Translations under genes and position numbers: made by a program
Shown: positions 1 through 4,734 of the stretch, in pieces
How positions within the stretch are numbered: the first letter of the stretch is position 1
Layout of the letters: each line of letters starts with the position of its first letter
NCBI GenBank assembly: GCA_937927885.1
Contig: CALEZJ010000017.1
Location: forward strand, 1-5,199
Length of the DNA stretch: 5,199 nt
Reading direction: 5' to 3'
From: an uncultured Paracoccaceae bacterium
GTDB lineage: Bacteria; Pseudomonadota; Alphaproteobacteria; Rhodobacterales; Rhodobacteraceae
The notes under the pieces: generated by a model
What the model saw: the letters and a program-made list of their open reading frames with translations, nothing else
The model's database searches: none
Told to the model about the DNA's origin: nothing

Positions 1-549
1 GGGCTGGACCGCGTGGCCAGCTATGCCGATCCAGACGGCCCGGCCATGCGCCACACGCCACCGCCCGACCTGCCCGGCATGCGCAGCAATGCCGGGCTTG
101 AGGCGCTGGCGATCCGCGATGACGGCATGATCATCGCCATCCCCGAACGCTCGGCCGGCGAAGGCAAACCCTTTCCGATTCTGGGCTATGACGGTCAGGA
201 CTGGCTGGAACTGGGTGAATTGCGTCGCGACCCGCGCTGGCTGGTCGTGGGCGCTGATTTCGGGCCGGACGGATGGCTTTACGTGCTGGAGCGCGATTTT
301 CTGGGCATCCTGGGCTTCGCCTCGCGCGTGCGGCGGGTGCTGCTGACCGATCAGGGCGTGACCGAGGACCAGATCATTCTGGAAACCCGGCCGATGCAAT
401 ATGACAATCTGGAAGGGATCGCGGTCTGGGATGACGGGCAGGGCACCCGGCTGACCATGATCTCGGACGACAATTTCCTGTTCGTGCAGCGGACCGAGGT
501 GGTGGAGTACCGGCTGCGCGATGACGTGGCGGAACCGGCGGCGGATTGA
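1..549 (+). CDS. Phytase-like esterase-domain protein, C-terminal part (5' end outside window)
   Basis: The reading frame is open from the first base, so the true start lies upstream and only the last 182 residues are visible. The segment looks like the C-terminal half of the 'esterase-like activity of phytase' beta-propeller family. Family-like signatures are NAGLEALA (visible residues 30-37), a propeller-blade repeat with GPDGWLYVLERDF (88-100), DNLEGIAVW (135-143) and the terminal block SDDNF...QRT..VEYRL (155-171). Members are usually about 300 residues, often with a signal peptide and periplasmic; that part cannot be seen here. The true substrate of the family is poorly known, so phytase or phosphatase activity should not be assumed. 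The frame is intact and the GC-rich codon use matches the neighbours. The stop codon overlaps a TTGACA hexamer that may serve the next gene. Confidence 0.8.
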   Translation, partial: GLDRVASYADPDGPAMRHTPPPDLPGMRSNAGLEALAIRDDGMIIAIPERSAGEGKPFPILGYDGQDWLELGELRRDPRWLVVGADFGPDGWLYVLERDFLGILGFASRVRRVLLTDQGVTEDQIILETRPMQYDNLEGIAVWDDGQGTRLTMISDDNFLFVQRTEVVEYRLRDDVAEPAAD

Positions 550-575
550 CAACGCGGCCCGCGGACGCGTAAGGG
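546..575 (+). promoter_or_regulatory. Possible sigma-70-type promoter for the queuosine-precursor transporter
   Basis: A perfect TTGACA (546-551) overlaps the stop codon of the upstream gene. It is followed after 18 nt by TAAGGG (570-575), a poor -10 match. The perfect -35 and correct position before the next gene support it; the weak -10 and slightly long spacer argue for caution. Confidence 0.35.
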
Positions 576-584
576 CGCGGCTGT

Positions 585-599
585 CCCGCCCATGGCGGG
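585..599 (+). terminator. GC-rich hairpin between the esterase-like gene and the transporter
   Basis: CCCGCC (585-590) pairs with GGCGGG (594-599) around a 3-nt loop. It lies 36 bp after the stop at 549. No U-tract follows, so it is not a clear intrinsic terminator; it may protect the 3' end of the upstream transcript or be part of the transporter leader. Confidence 0.3.
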
Positions 600-608
600 G
601 CCGAGTTG

Positions 609-631
609 TTCCGCCACCTTGTAAAACGGAA
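609..631 (+). promoter_or_regulatory. Leader hairpin over the weak ribosome-binding region of the transporter
   Basis: TTCCG (609-613) pairs with CGGAA (627-631) across a 13-nt loop that contains an A-run. The 3' arm includes the only purine-rich stretch (GGAAAA) ahead of the ATG at 640, so folding could limit ribosome access. Queuosine-precursor transporters are often under preQ1 riboswitches in other bacteria. I cannot match this leader to the preQ1-I consensus, so it is recorded only as a hairpin. Confidence 0.35.
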
Positions 632-639
632 AATCAGTC

Positions 640-1242
640 ATGACCCGCTATCTGCCCGGCATCCTTGCCATGGCCATCATCGTGGTGGCCTCGAACATCC
701 TTGTGCAATTCGTCGTCGGCAACTGGCTGACATGGGGCGCCTTCACCTATCCCTTCGCCTTTCTGGTGACCGAGGTGATGAACCGCGTCTATGGCCCCGC
801 CGCCGCGCGCCGCGTGGTGGTCGCGGGCTTTGCCGTGGGCGTGCTGTCCTCGCTTGTCGCGGCGGGCATGGACAAGACCACCCTGCGCATCGCCATCGGA
901 TCGGGCACCGCCTTCCTTGCGGCGCAACTGGTCGATATCGCCGTCTTCAACACCCTGCGCCACCGCAGATGGTGGGTCGCGCCGCTGTCATCCTCGACCG
1001 TGGGATCCTGCGTCGATACGCTGCTGTTCTTCAGCATCGCCTTTTCGGCGGCACTGCCCGCCGACAGCAATACCGGCTGGGCGAACGAGGCGGTTCCGCT
1101 TCTAGGTCAAGGCCCGGTCACTTCGCTGTGGATTTCGCTGGCAGTTGCCGACTGGCTGGTCAAAATGAGTCTGGCCATACTGACCCTTGTGCCCTTCCGC
1201 ATCATTGTCCGCAATTTGTTGCGCCGTGAGGCAGAAATCTGA
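640..1242 (+). CDS. yhhQ: Queuosine precursor transporter, YhhQ/QPTR (VUT, DUF165) family
   Basis: This 200-residue inner-membrane protein belongs to the family whose E. coli member YhhQ takes up preQ0/preQ1, the 7-deazaguanine precursors of the tRNA base queuosine. Hydrophobic segments lie at about 8-28, 32-46, 57-76, 85-105, 122-140 and 163-190, giving the six helices expected. Family-typical positions are visible: the TEV.NRVYG..AAR block (44-57), LAAQLVDIAVFN (93-104) near the fourth helix, and SSTVGSCVDTLLFFSIAF (118-135), which contains the conserved DT..F pattern. Length matches the short alphaproteobacterial form. The ATG at 640 has only a weak upstream GGA, but it gives the hydrophobic N-terminus expected, and longer starts in this frame were not favoured. 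No queuosine biosynthesis gene is in the window, so the specific substrate (preQ0, preQ1 or queuine) is open. Confidence 0.88.
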   Translation: MTRYLPGILAMAIIVVASNILVQFVVGNWLTWGAFTYPFAFLVTEVMNRVYGPAAARRVVVAGFAVGVLSSLVAAGMDKTTLRIAIGSGTAFLAAQLVDIAVFNTLRHRRWWVAPLSSSTVGSCVDTLLFFSIAFSAALPADSNTGWANEAVPLLGQGPVTSLWISLAVADWLVKMSLAILTLVPFRIIVRNLLRREAEI

Positions 1243-1270
1243 TTGACAGAATCTCGATCTGTGGCACCCT
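1243..1270 (+). promoter_or_regulatory. Promoter of the small transcription unit
   Basis: A perfect TTGACA (1243-1248) starts at the base after the transporter stop. After a 16-nt spacer comes CACCCT (1265-1270), which keeps the two most important -10 bases (A at position 2, T at position 6). Transcription would start near 1277, just ahead of the strong ribosome-binding site. The dyad ACAGA (1246-1250) / TCTGT (1258-1262) overlaps the -35 and could be an operator. The downstream terminator supports a real transcript here. Confidence 0.55.
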
Positions 1271-1293
1271 TTCACTTGCAACGGCAACTTTTT

Positions 1294-1308
1294 GAAAGGA
1301 GGTGGTCC
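1294..1308 (+). promoter_or_regulatory. Extended Shine-Dalgarno complementary to the 16S rRNA 3' tail
   Basis: GAAAGGAGGTGGTCC can pair over all 15 bases with the usual bacterial 16S 3' end (GGAUCACCUCCUUUC), with one G-U pair. It ends one base before a GTG codon at 1310. Ordinary genes show 4-7 bases of such pairing, so this site is unusually strong or has a ribosome-related regulatory role. Confidence 0.6.
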
Positions 1309-1309
1309 A

Positions 1310-1366
1310 GTGTCGAGAGTGATATTGGAGAGAGGTGTCGGAACAGTCAGGGGGGCCGTGGCCTGA
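1310..1366 (+). CDS. Putative 18-aa small protein or leader peptide
   Basis: A GTG at 1310 opens a short frame, MSRVILERGVGTVRGAVA, ending at TGA 1364-1366. It lies directly behind the 15-base extended ribosome-binding site, although the GGAGG core is about 7 nt from the GTG, which is a normal distance. The peptide has three arginines, two of them beside hydrophobic residues, and no membrane segment. It shows no run of one amino-acid codon as in classical biosynthetic attenuators. Its last codons contain GGGCCGT (1353-1359), which repeats the 5' arm of the downstream terminator, so a translating ribosome could influence folding. I do not recognise the peptide. Whether it is made as a product or only positions a ribosome is unknown. 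Confidence 0.4.
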   Translation: MSRVILERGVGTVRGAVA

Positions 1367-1427
1367 GGGCAATCCCAAGGGTCGTAAACCCTGATTGGGA
1401 CCGGACGGGTTTCTTCCATCCCTAACC

Positions 1428-1438
1428 GGACCATCTCC
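1428..1438 (+). promoter_or_regulatory. Anti-Shine-Dalgarno segment that can pair with 1298-1308
   Basis: GGACCATCTCC is complementary to GGAGGTGGTCC at 1298-1308 over 11 bases (ten Watson-Crick, one G-U). It resembles the 16S anti-Shine-Dalgarno tail GGATCACCTCC. The pairing would enclose the 18-codon ORF and block its ribosome-binding site. Confidence 0.5.
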
Positions 1439-1448
1439 GTGGAACTCG

Positions 1449-1480
1449 CGGGCCGTCTGATCTGGACGGCCCGTTTTCTC
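1449..1480 (+). terminator. Strong intrinsic terminator of the small transcript
   Basis: CGGGCCGTC (1449-1457) and GACGGCCCG (1465-1473) form a perfect 9-bp stem around a 7-nt loop, followed by TTTTCTC (1474-1480). This is a canonical rho-independent terminator on the plus strand, lying 84 bp ahead of the preferred start of the EamA gene. Confidence 0.85.
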
Positions 1481-1563
1481 TGTACGGAACGATGTTCGGC
1501 CTTGTTTCGCCCCGACAGATGCGGGACACAGGGCCGAACCACCACAGCAATCCCGATTTTCAC

Positions 1564-2466
1564 ATGAATACCCGCATTTCCCGCCACGGCGCGGCATGGA
1601 ACCTGCATGGCGCCGCCTGGATGATCCTTGCGATGGCGGGCTTCGCGGTCGAGGATACGTTGCTGAAGATGGCCGCGACGACGCTGCCGGTCGGGCAGGT
1701 ACTGATCAGCTTCGGGTTTGTCGGAATCGTCGTCTTTGCACTCTGGGCGATCCTTGCGGGCGAATCGCCGCTGAACCCGGCGGTGCTGGGGCGGGCGATG
1801 GCCCTGCGCTCGCTGTGCGAGGTCACCGGCCGGCTGTTCTTCATGCTGGCCATCGCGCTGACGCCGCTGTCCACCGCCTCGGCGATCCTTCAGGCGACGC
1901 CGCTAGTGGTGATGGTCGGCGCGATCTTCATCTTCGGCGAAACGATCGGGCCGCGCCGCTGGCTGGCGGTCCTTGCCGGTTTCGCGGGCGTGCTGATGGT
2001 GCTTCGGCCGGGGACCGAGGGCTTCGGGCCGCTGCCCCTGCTGGCGGTGATCGGCATGCTGGGTTTTGCCGGGCGCGATCTGGCGACCCGCGCGGCACCC
2101 GCCACCATGTCCTTTCGCCAGCTTGGGGTTCTGGGTTTCACCATGCTGATCGTCGCCGGGCTGATCACGCTGCCCTTCGGCGGATCGCCGGTCATGCCCG
2201 ACACCGAAACATGGCTGGGCCTGCTTGGCGCATCGGCCGCCGGGATCTGCGCCTATACCTCGCTGACCATCGCCATGCGCACGGGCGAGGTCGGGGCGGT
2301 GACGCCCTTCCGCTATACCAGACTGGTCTTTGCGATGATCGCCGGTGTCGCGGTCTTTGGCGAACGGCCCGATTCTTGGACCATCGCCGGTTCCGGCATC
2401 ATCATCCTGGCAGGAATCGCCGCATTGCGGCTGTCCCGAAACAAAGCCGGGGCAGCCGCGAGATAG
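1564..2466 (+). CDS. EamA/DMT-superfamily transporter, 10 membrane helices
   Basis: This 300-residue inner-membrane protein has two tandem EamA domains (about residues 14-148 and 158-291), the standard architecture and length of drug/metabolite transporters. Each domain ends with the typical acidic signature: IFGETIGPRRWLAVLAGFAG (123-142) and VFGERPDSWTIAGSGIIILA (264-283). The C-terminus is basic (SRNKAGAAAR), as expected for an inside-facing tail. The substrate cannot be told from the sequence; characterised relatives move amino acids, nucleosides, riboflavin or other metabolites. The ATG at 1564 (MNTRISRHGA) is chosen because it sits just before the first helix, but it has no clear ribosome-binding site. 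In-frame ATGs at 1492 and 1519 would add 24 or 15 hydrophilic residues. Expression may depend on readthrough of the terminator at 1449-1480 or on an unrecognised promoter. Confidence 0.85.
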   Translation: MNTRISRHGAAWNLHGAAWMILAMAGFAVEDTLLKMAATTLPVGQVLISFGFVGIVVFALWAILAGESPLNPAVLGRAMALRSLCEVTGRLFFMLAIALTPLSTASAILQATPLVVMVGAIFIFGETIGPRRWLAVLAGFAGVLMVLRPGTEGFGPLPLLAVIGMLGFAGRDLATRAAPATMSFRQLGVLGFTMLIVAGLITLPFGGSPVMPDTETWLGLLGASAAGICAYTSLTIAMRTGEVGAVTPFRYTRLVFAMIAGVAVFGERPDSWTIAGSGIIILAGIAALRLSRNKAGAAAR

Positions 2467-2469
2467 AGA

Positions 2470-3651
2470 TCAGACGCGCTCAATCGCCAGGGCGATGCCC
2501 TGACCGCCACCGATGCACATGGTGATCAACGCCTTGGAACCGCCGGTGCGCTCCAGCTCATACAGCGCCTTGACGGTCAGGATGGCACCGGTGGCGCCGA
2601 CCGGATGGCCCAGGGCGATGGCGCCGCCATTCGGGTTCACCTTCGCCGGATCCAGACCCAGTTCCTTGTTCACCGCCAGCGCCTGCGCCGCGAAAGCCTC
2701 GTTCGATTCGATCACGTCGAAATCGCCGACCGGCAGCCCGGTCTTGGCCAGCAGTTCCTGAACTGCGGGAACAGGGCCGATGCCCATCACCTCGGGGCGG
2801 ACGCCGGCGACGGCATAGCCAAGGATGCGCGCGCGCGGCTTCAGCCCGGCGGCCTCGGCGGCCTCGGCCCGGGCCAGAACAAGGGCGGCCGCGCCGTCAT
2901 TGATGCCGCTGGCATTGCCGGCGGTGACGCTGCCGTCCTTCTGGAACACCGCCTTCAGGCCGCCCAGCTTCTCGACCGTGGTTTCCTTCGGATGCTCGTC
3001 GGTGTCAAAGGCCACCACACCCTTGCGGCTCTTGATCTCGATGGGGACGATCTGGTCCTTGAAATGCCCTGCCGCAATGGCCGCCGCCGCCCGGCGCTGC
3101 GATTCCGCCGCGAATTCGTCCTGCGCCTGACGGCTGATGTCGTGCTCGGCCGCCACATTCTCGGCGGTGACGCCCATATGGCCGGTACCCATCGGACAGG
3201 TCAGCGTGCCAACCATCATGTCGATCATCTTCTGATCGCCCATCTTCGCGCCGAAACGGGCCGAGGACACCGCATAGGGCGCGCGGCTCATGCTTTCGGC
3301 GCCGCCCGCCACGGCGAAATCGGCATCGCCCAGTTGCAGCATCTGCGTCGCGGAAACGATGGCCTGCGCGCCCGAACCGCACAGCCGGTTCACGTTCAGC
3401 GCCGGGGTGGTATAGGGAATCCCCGCTTCCAGCATGGCGACGCGGCCCAGATACATGTCACGCGGCTCGGTATTGATGACATGGCCGAAGACGACCTGCC
3501 CGATCTTTTCGGGTGCCACACCCGCCCGTTCCAGCGCAGCGCGGGTGACGGTCGCGCCAAGCTGGGTCGGCGGAATTGCGGCGAGGCTGCCGCCGAAGGT
3601 GCCGATTGCAGTGCGCGCACCCGACAGGATGACGATTCCGGTATCTGACAT
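2470..3651 (-). CDS. phaA: Acetyl-CoA C-acetyltransferase (biosynthetic-type thiolase)
   Basis: This complete 393-residue cytoplasmic thiolase condenses two acetyl-CoA to acetoacetyl-CoA, the first step of polyhydroxybutyrate synthesis, or runs in reverse in ketone-body and fatty-acid use. The catalytic set is present: nucleophile Cys91 in NRLCGSGAQAIV, His349 in GGAIALGHPVGATGA and Cys379 in MCIGGGQGIALA. These match the Zoogloea PhaA positions (89, 348, 378) almost exactly. The GGAESMSRAPY loop (116-126) and the GN.SGINDGAAALV substrate region are also typical. The ATG at 3651 is preceded by GAGGGAG about 10 nt upstream. The gene stands alone: no acetoacetyl-CoA reductase follows, because a convergent EamA gene ends 3 bp away. 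The symbol phaA fits the sequence type; atoB would be equally fair if the role is degradative. Confidence 0.93.
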   Translation of the reverse strand: MSDTGIVILSGARTAIGTFGGSLAAIPPTQLGATVTRAALERAGVAPEKIGQVVFGHVINTEPRDMYLGRVAMLEAGIPYTTPALNVNRLCGSGAQAIVSATQMLQLGDADFAVAGGAESMSRAPYAVSSARFGAKMGDQKMIDMMVGTLTCPMGTGHMGVTAENVAAEHDISRQAQDEFAAESQRRAAAAIAAGHFKDQIVPIEIKSRKGVVAFDTDEHPKETTVEKLGGLKAVFQKDGSVTAGNASGINDGAAALVLARAEAAEAAGLKPRARILGYAVAGVRPEVMGIGPVPAVQELLAKTGLPVGDFDVIESNEAFAAQALAVNKELGLDPAKVNPNGGAIALGHPVGATGAILTVKALYELERTGGSKALITMCIGGGQGIALAIERV

Positions 3652-3670
3652 GGTGATGATTCTCCCTCAC

Positions 3671-3726
3671 TCAGCGCAGACACCATAGCGGCCAGTGACC
3701 TAGCGGCAAGAGATTGGTTGCGCTGA
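3671..3726. repeat. 8-bp inverted repeat in the divergent promoter region
   Basis: TCAGCGCA (3671-3678) and TGCGCTGA (3719-3726) are perfect inverted copies separated by 40 bp. The left arm covers the predicted thiolase transcription start, and the right arm overlaps the -35 of the ModE-like gene. Placement suggests paired operator half-sites or a loop-forming regulator, but no binding protein is shown. Confidence 0.4.
3682..3709 (-). promoter_or_regulatory. Probable sigma-70-type promoter of the thiolase gene
   Basis: Reading the minus strand, TTGCCG (3709-3704) and TATGGT (3687-3682) are separated by 16 nt and lie 31 bp upstream of the thiolase start. Transcription would begin near 3675, inside the left arm of the inverted repeat. 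Confidence 0.5.
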
Positions 3727-3745
3727 CGCCCTGCCCGCCTATGAT
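3718..3745 (+). promoter_or_regulatory. Probable sigma-70-type promoter of the ModE-like gene
   Basis: TTGCGC (3718-3723) and TATGAT (3740-3745) are spaced by 16 nt and sit 29 bp before the ATG at 3775. The -10 is one base from consensus. It is arranged back to back with the thiolase promoter. Confidence 0.5.
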
Positions 3746-3774
3746 CCGGGACGCACCGGCCATTCGGAGGTCTC

Positions 3775-4131
3775 ATGCCCGGCACATCGCCCCGCCTCAA
3801 GCTGCGGCTGGAATATGACGCACCGCTGGTTCTGGGACCGGGCAAGGCACAGCTTCTGGAACTGATCGACCGGCTCGGCTCGATCTCGGCCGCGGGGCGC
3901 GAGATGGGGATGAGCTACAAGCGCGCCTGGTCGCTGGTCGAGGAAATGAACGCCGCCTTCGCCCGGCCGGTGGTGGACAGCAGCCGTGGCGGGGCGGGCG
4001 GCGGCGGCGCGGTGGTGACCGAAGCCGGGCATGAGGTGATCCGCCGCTTCCGCCGTCTGGAACGGTTGATCGGGACCGCGGGCGCCGAGGACATGGCGGC
4101 GCTGACGGGGATGCTGAAACCGGCGCACTGA
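3775..4131 (+). CDS. ModE-like winged-helix regulator, DNA-binding domain only
   Basis: This 118-residue protein matches the N-terminal LysR-like helix-turn-helix domain of the molybdate regulator ModE. The HTH spans about 25-60, with the typical run GSISAAGREMGMSYKRAWSL (35-54). The wing carries the glycine-rich VVDSSRGGAGGGGAVVTEAG (66-85). A short dimerisation-type helix follows (86-116) and the protein then stops. Full ModE proteins are about 260 residues and end in two molybdate-binding Mop/TOBE domains, absent here, so this protein probably does not sense molybdate directly. The start is well set: GGAGG (3766-3770) lies 4 nt before the ATG. No modABC or molybdoenzyme gene is visible. 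It is divergent from the thiolase gene and could control the shared intergenic region, but no ModE-box-like palindrome was found there. DNA binding is well supported; the target genes are not. Confidence 0.85.
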   Translation: MPGTSPRLKLRLEYDAPLVLGPGKAQLLELIDRLGSISAAGREMGMSYKRAWSLVEEMNAAFARPVVDSSRGGAGGGGAVVTEAGHEVIRRFRRLERLIGTAGAEDMAALTGMLKPAH

Positions 4132-4469
4132 GCCGCGCAAGATCTGCGCGCGTTGGATCGCGTCATGGCGCAACGGATCGTCGGGTCCGGGGCCGAAACG
4201 GCCAGCAAATGCTGGACTTCAGGCCGCACAACCTGCGCACCGGGGAAGCACAAATTGCGCACAGCTTGCGAACGTTGCGAGGGTAGTCGTAGCGCGTCGT
4301 CCTATCTAACTGTCTGCGCCTGACGCACGCGCATCTGTTGACAAGCGTTGCGCTCATTGAGGCTGCGACAGTCTCCACTAGTACGCAGAATGCGTTCAGC
4401 TATGATTCAAAGAGGTGGTGGCTAAATCCCTGGAAGGTGACGGCAGCGATGTCGTTGTGTCTGCCGCCT
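4132..4469. other. Non-coding stretch at the compositional boundary
   Basis: No gene can be supported on either strand. A weak hairpin (CGCGC 4134-4138 / GCGCG 4146-4150) follows the ModE-like stop without a U-tract. TTGACA occurs at 4338-4343 without a recognisable -10. Short in-frame pieces, such as a 51-codon frame at 4165-4320, lack ribosome-binding sites. GC content falls across this stretch from the core-genome level to that of the right-hand cluster, so it may hold the junction of an inserted element. Confidence 0.5.
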
Positions 4470-4498
4470 AAAAAGAAGGGGCGATTGCTCGCCCCTTC
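4470..4498 (-). terminator. Intrinsic terminator of the minus-strand cluster
   Basis: On the minus strand GAAGGGGCGA (4498-4489) pairs with TCGCCCCTTC (4484-4475) around a 4-nt loop, followed by TTTTT (4474-4470). The 10-bp perfect stem with U-tract begins 15 bp after the stop of the 48-aa ORF and ends the minus-strand cluster. Confidence 0.88.
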
Positions 4499-4513
4499 AA
4501 GGATCCGAAAGGA

Positions 4514-4660
4514 TCAGATGTTGGTGTTGGAAGTTGGGTCCAGTACGATTCTGAATGCCCGCTTCCCGTACCACGTGGCCCAAATTTTGCGACCATCCTT
4601 GGTCGTAATATATGGGCGATAGATGACGACTTTCTTGTCGTCACGCGCGTCGAAAGGCAT
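4514..4660 (-). CDS. Small hypothetical protein, 48 aa, phage-like
   Basis: The frame runs from ATG (4660-4658) to TGA (4516-4514). Its ribosome-binding site is excellent: AGGAG (4671-4667), six nt before the ATG. A strong terminator follows, so gene boundaries are clear despite the size. The protein starts MPFDARDDKK and continues with VVIYRPYITTKDGRKIWATW (residues 11-30). It is rich in aromatic and basic residues (Tyr14, Tyr17, Trp27, Trp30, Tyr31, Phe36; many Lys/Arg) and suggests a short beta-hairpin fold with a turn at KDGR (21-24). There is no signal peptide, membrane helix or cysteine. I do not recognise a characterised family. Such compact proteins are common in phages and integrated elements, and GC below the neighbouring core genes fits that. 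It lies downstream of the 131-aa gene with 74 bp between, including a hairpin. Confidence 0.72.
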   Translation of the reverse strand: MPFDARDDKKVVIYRPYITTKDGRKIWATWYGKRAFRIVLDPTSNTNI

Positions 4661-4685
4661 TTTATTCTCCTATTTCGACGTGAAA

Positions 4686-4718
4686 CCGCAGCCTCAGACT
4701 GGTACTCTGGGGCTGCGG
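4686..4718 (-). promoter_or_regulatory. Intercistronic hairpin, possible attenuator or partial terminator
   Basis: CCGCAGCC (4686-4693) pairs with GGCTGCGG (4711-4718), and CAGA (4695-4698) with TCTG (4706-4709), around a 7-nt loop. In the minus-strand transcript one inner C-A mismatch interrupts the stem and only UUU follows. It starts 16 bp after the stop of the 131-aa gene. It may terminate weakly or stabilise the upstream mRNA, letting some transcripts reach the 48-aa gene. Confidence 0.5.
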
Positions 4719-4734
4719 GCCTGCTGAGCGGGGC

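Larger units (their letters stand above)
1277..1480 (+). ncRNA. Structured small transcript of about 200 nt (sRNA or leader RNA)
   Basis: The unit is bounded by a promoter at 1243-1270 and an intrinsic terminator ending at 1480. Inside are a small hairpin (TTGC 1276-1279 / GCAA 1284-1287), an 18-codon ORF, and a bulged hairpin: CAATC (1370-1374) with GATTG (1393-1397), and AGGGT (1378-1382) with ACCCT (1388-1392). A long-range 11-bp helix joins 1298-1308 to 1428-1438 with one G-U pair. The motif ACCGGAC occurs twice (1400-1406 and 1425-1431). It does not match SRP RNA, tmRNA, RNase P RNA or any riboswitch consensus I know, and 6S RNA cannot be shown. It could be an independent sRNA, a small-protein mRNA, or an attenuating leader of the EamA gene that follows. 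The 5' end is inferred. Confidence 0.5.

Noticed and set aside
1243..1425. 60-codon plus-strand frame opening with TTG right after the transporter stop
   Set aside because: Its start lies within the -35 hexamer, it has no ribosome-binding site, and the 18-codon frame with the extended Shine-Dalgarno better explains the region.
1277..1480. 6S RNA or SRP RNA for the small transcript
   Set aside because: Size and the closing helix loosely fit 6S, but no diagnostic bulge or conserved sequence can be verified, and the SRP GGAAGCAGC-type loop is absent.
1102..1608. 168-codon minus-strand frame and an overlapping 131-codon one
   Set aside because: They run antisense through the transporter end, the terminator and the EamA start, with low-complexity composition and no family resemblance; they are high-GC shadow frames.
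2605..3648. 347-codon plus-strand frame antisense to the thiolase
   Set aside because: Long frames opposite a high-GC gene are common; the product is rich in Arg, Gly and His without domains, while the thiolase on the other strand has all catalytic residues.
4134..4150. Terminator for the ModE-like gene
   Set aside because: The CGCGC/GCGCG stem is only 5 bp and is not followed by a U-tract.
4165..4323. 51-codon plus-strand cysteine-containing frame starting at ATG 4165
   Set aside because: No Shine-Dalgarno sequence and no terminator; the composition fits chance translation of GC-rich sequence.
4338..4366. Promoter at TTGACA 4338
   Set aside because: No acceptable -10 hexamer at 16-18 nt spacing and no supported plus-strand gene downstream.
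4163..4378. 71-codon minus-strand frame in the non-coding stretch
   Set aside because: GTG start without a ribosome-binding site, Arg/Cys-rich composition and no recognisable family.
4415..4471. Short GTG frame ending VVVSAA, with a GAGG upstream, possible C-terminal remnant of an acquired gene
   Set aside because: Only 18 codons, an in-frame stop lies just upstream, and no family can be recognised; it is kept as non-coding.
4338..4622. 94-codon plus-strand frame spanning the terminator and the 48-aa gene
   Set aside because: No ribosome-binding site, and it crosses the minus-strand terminator and a better-supported minus-strand ORF.
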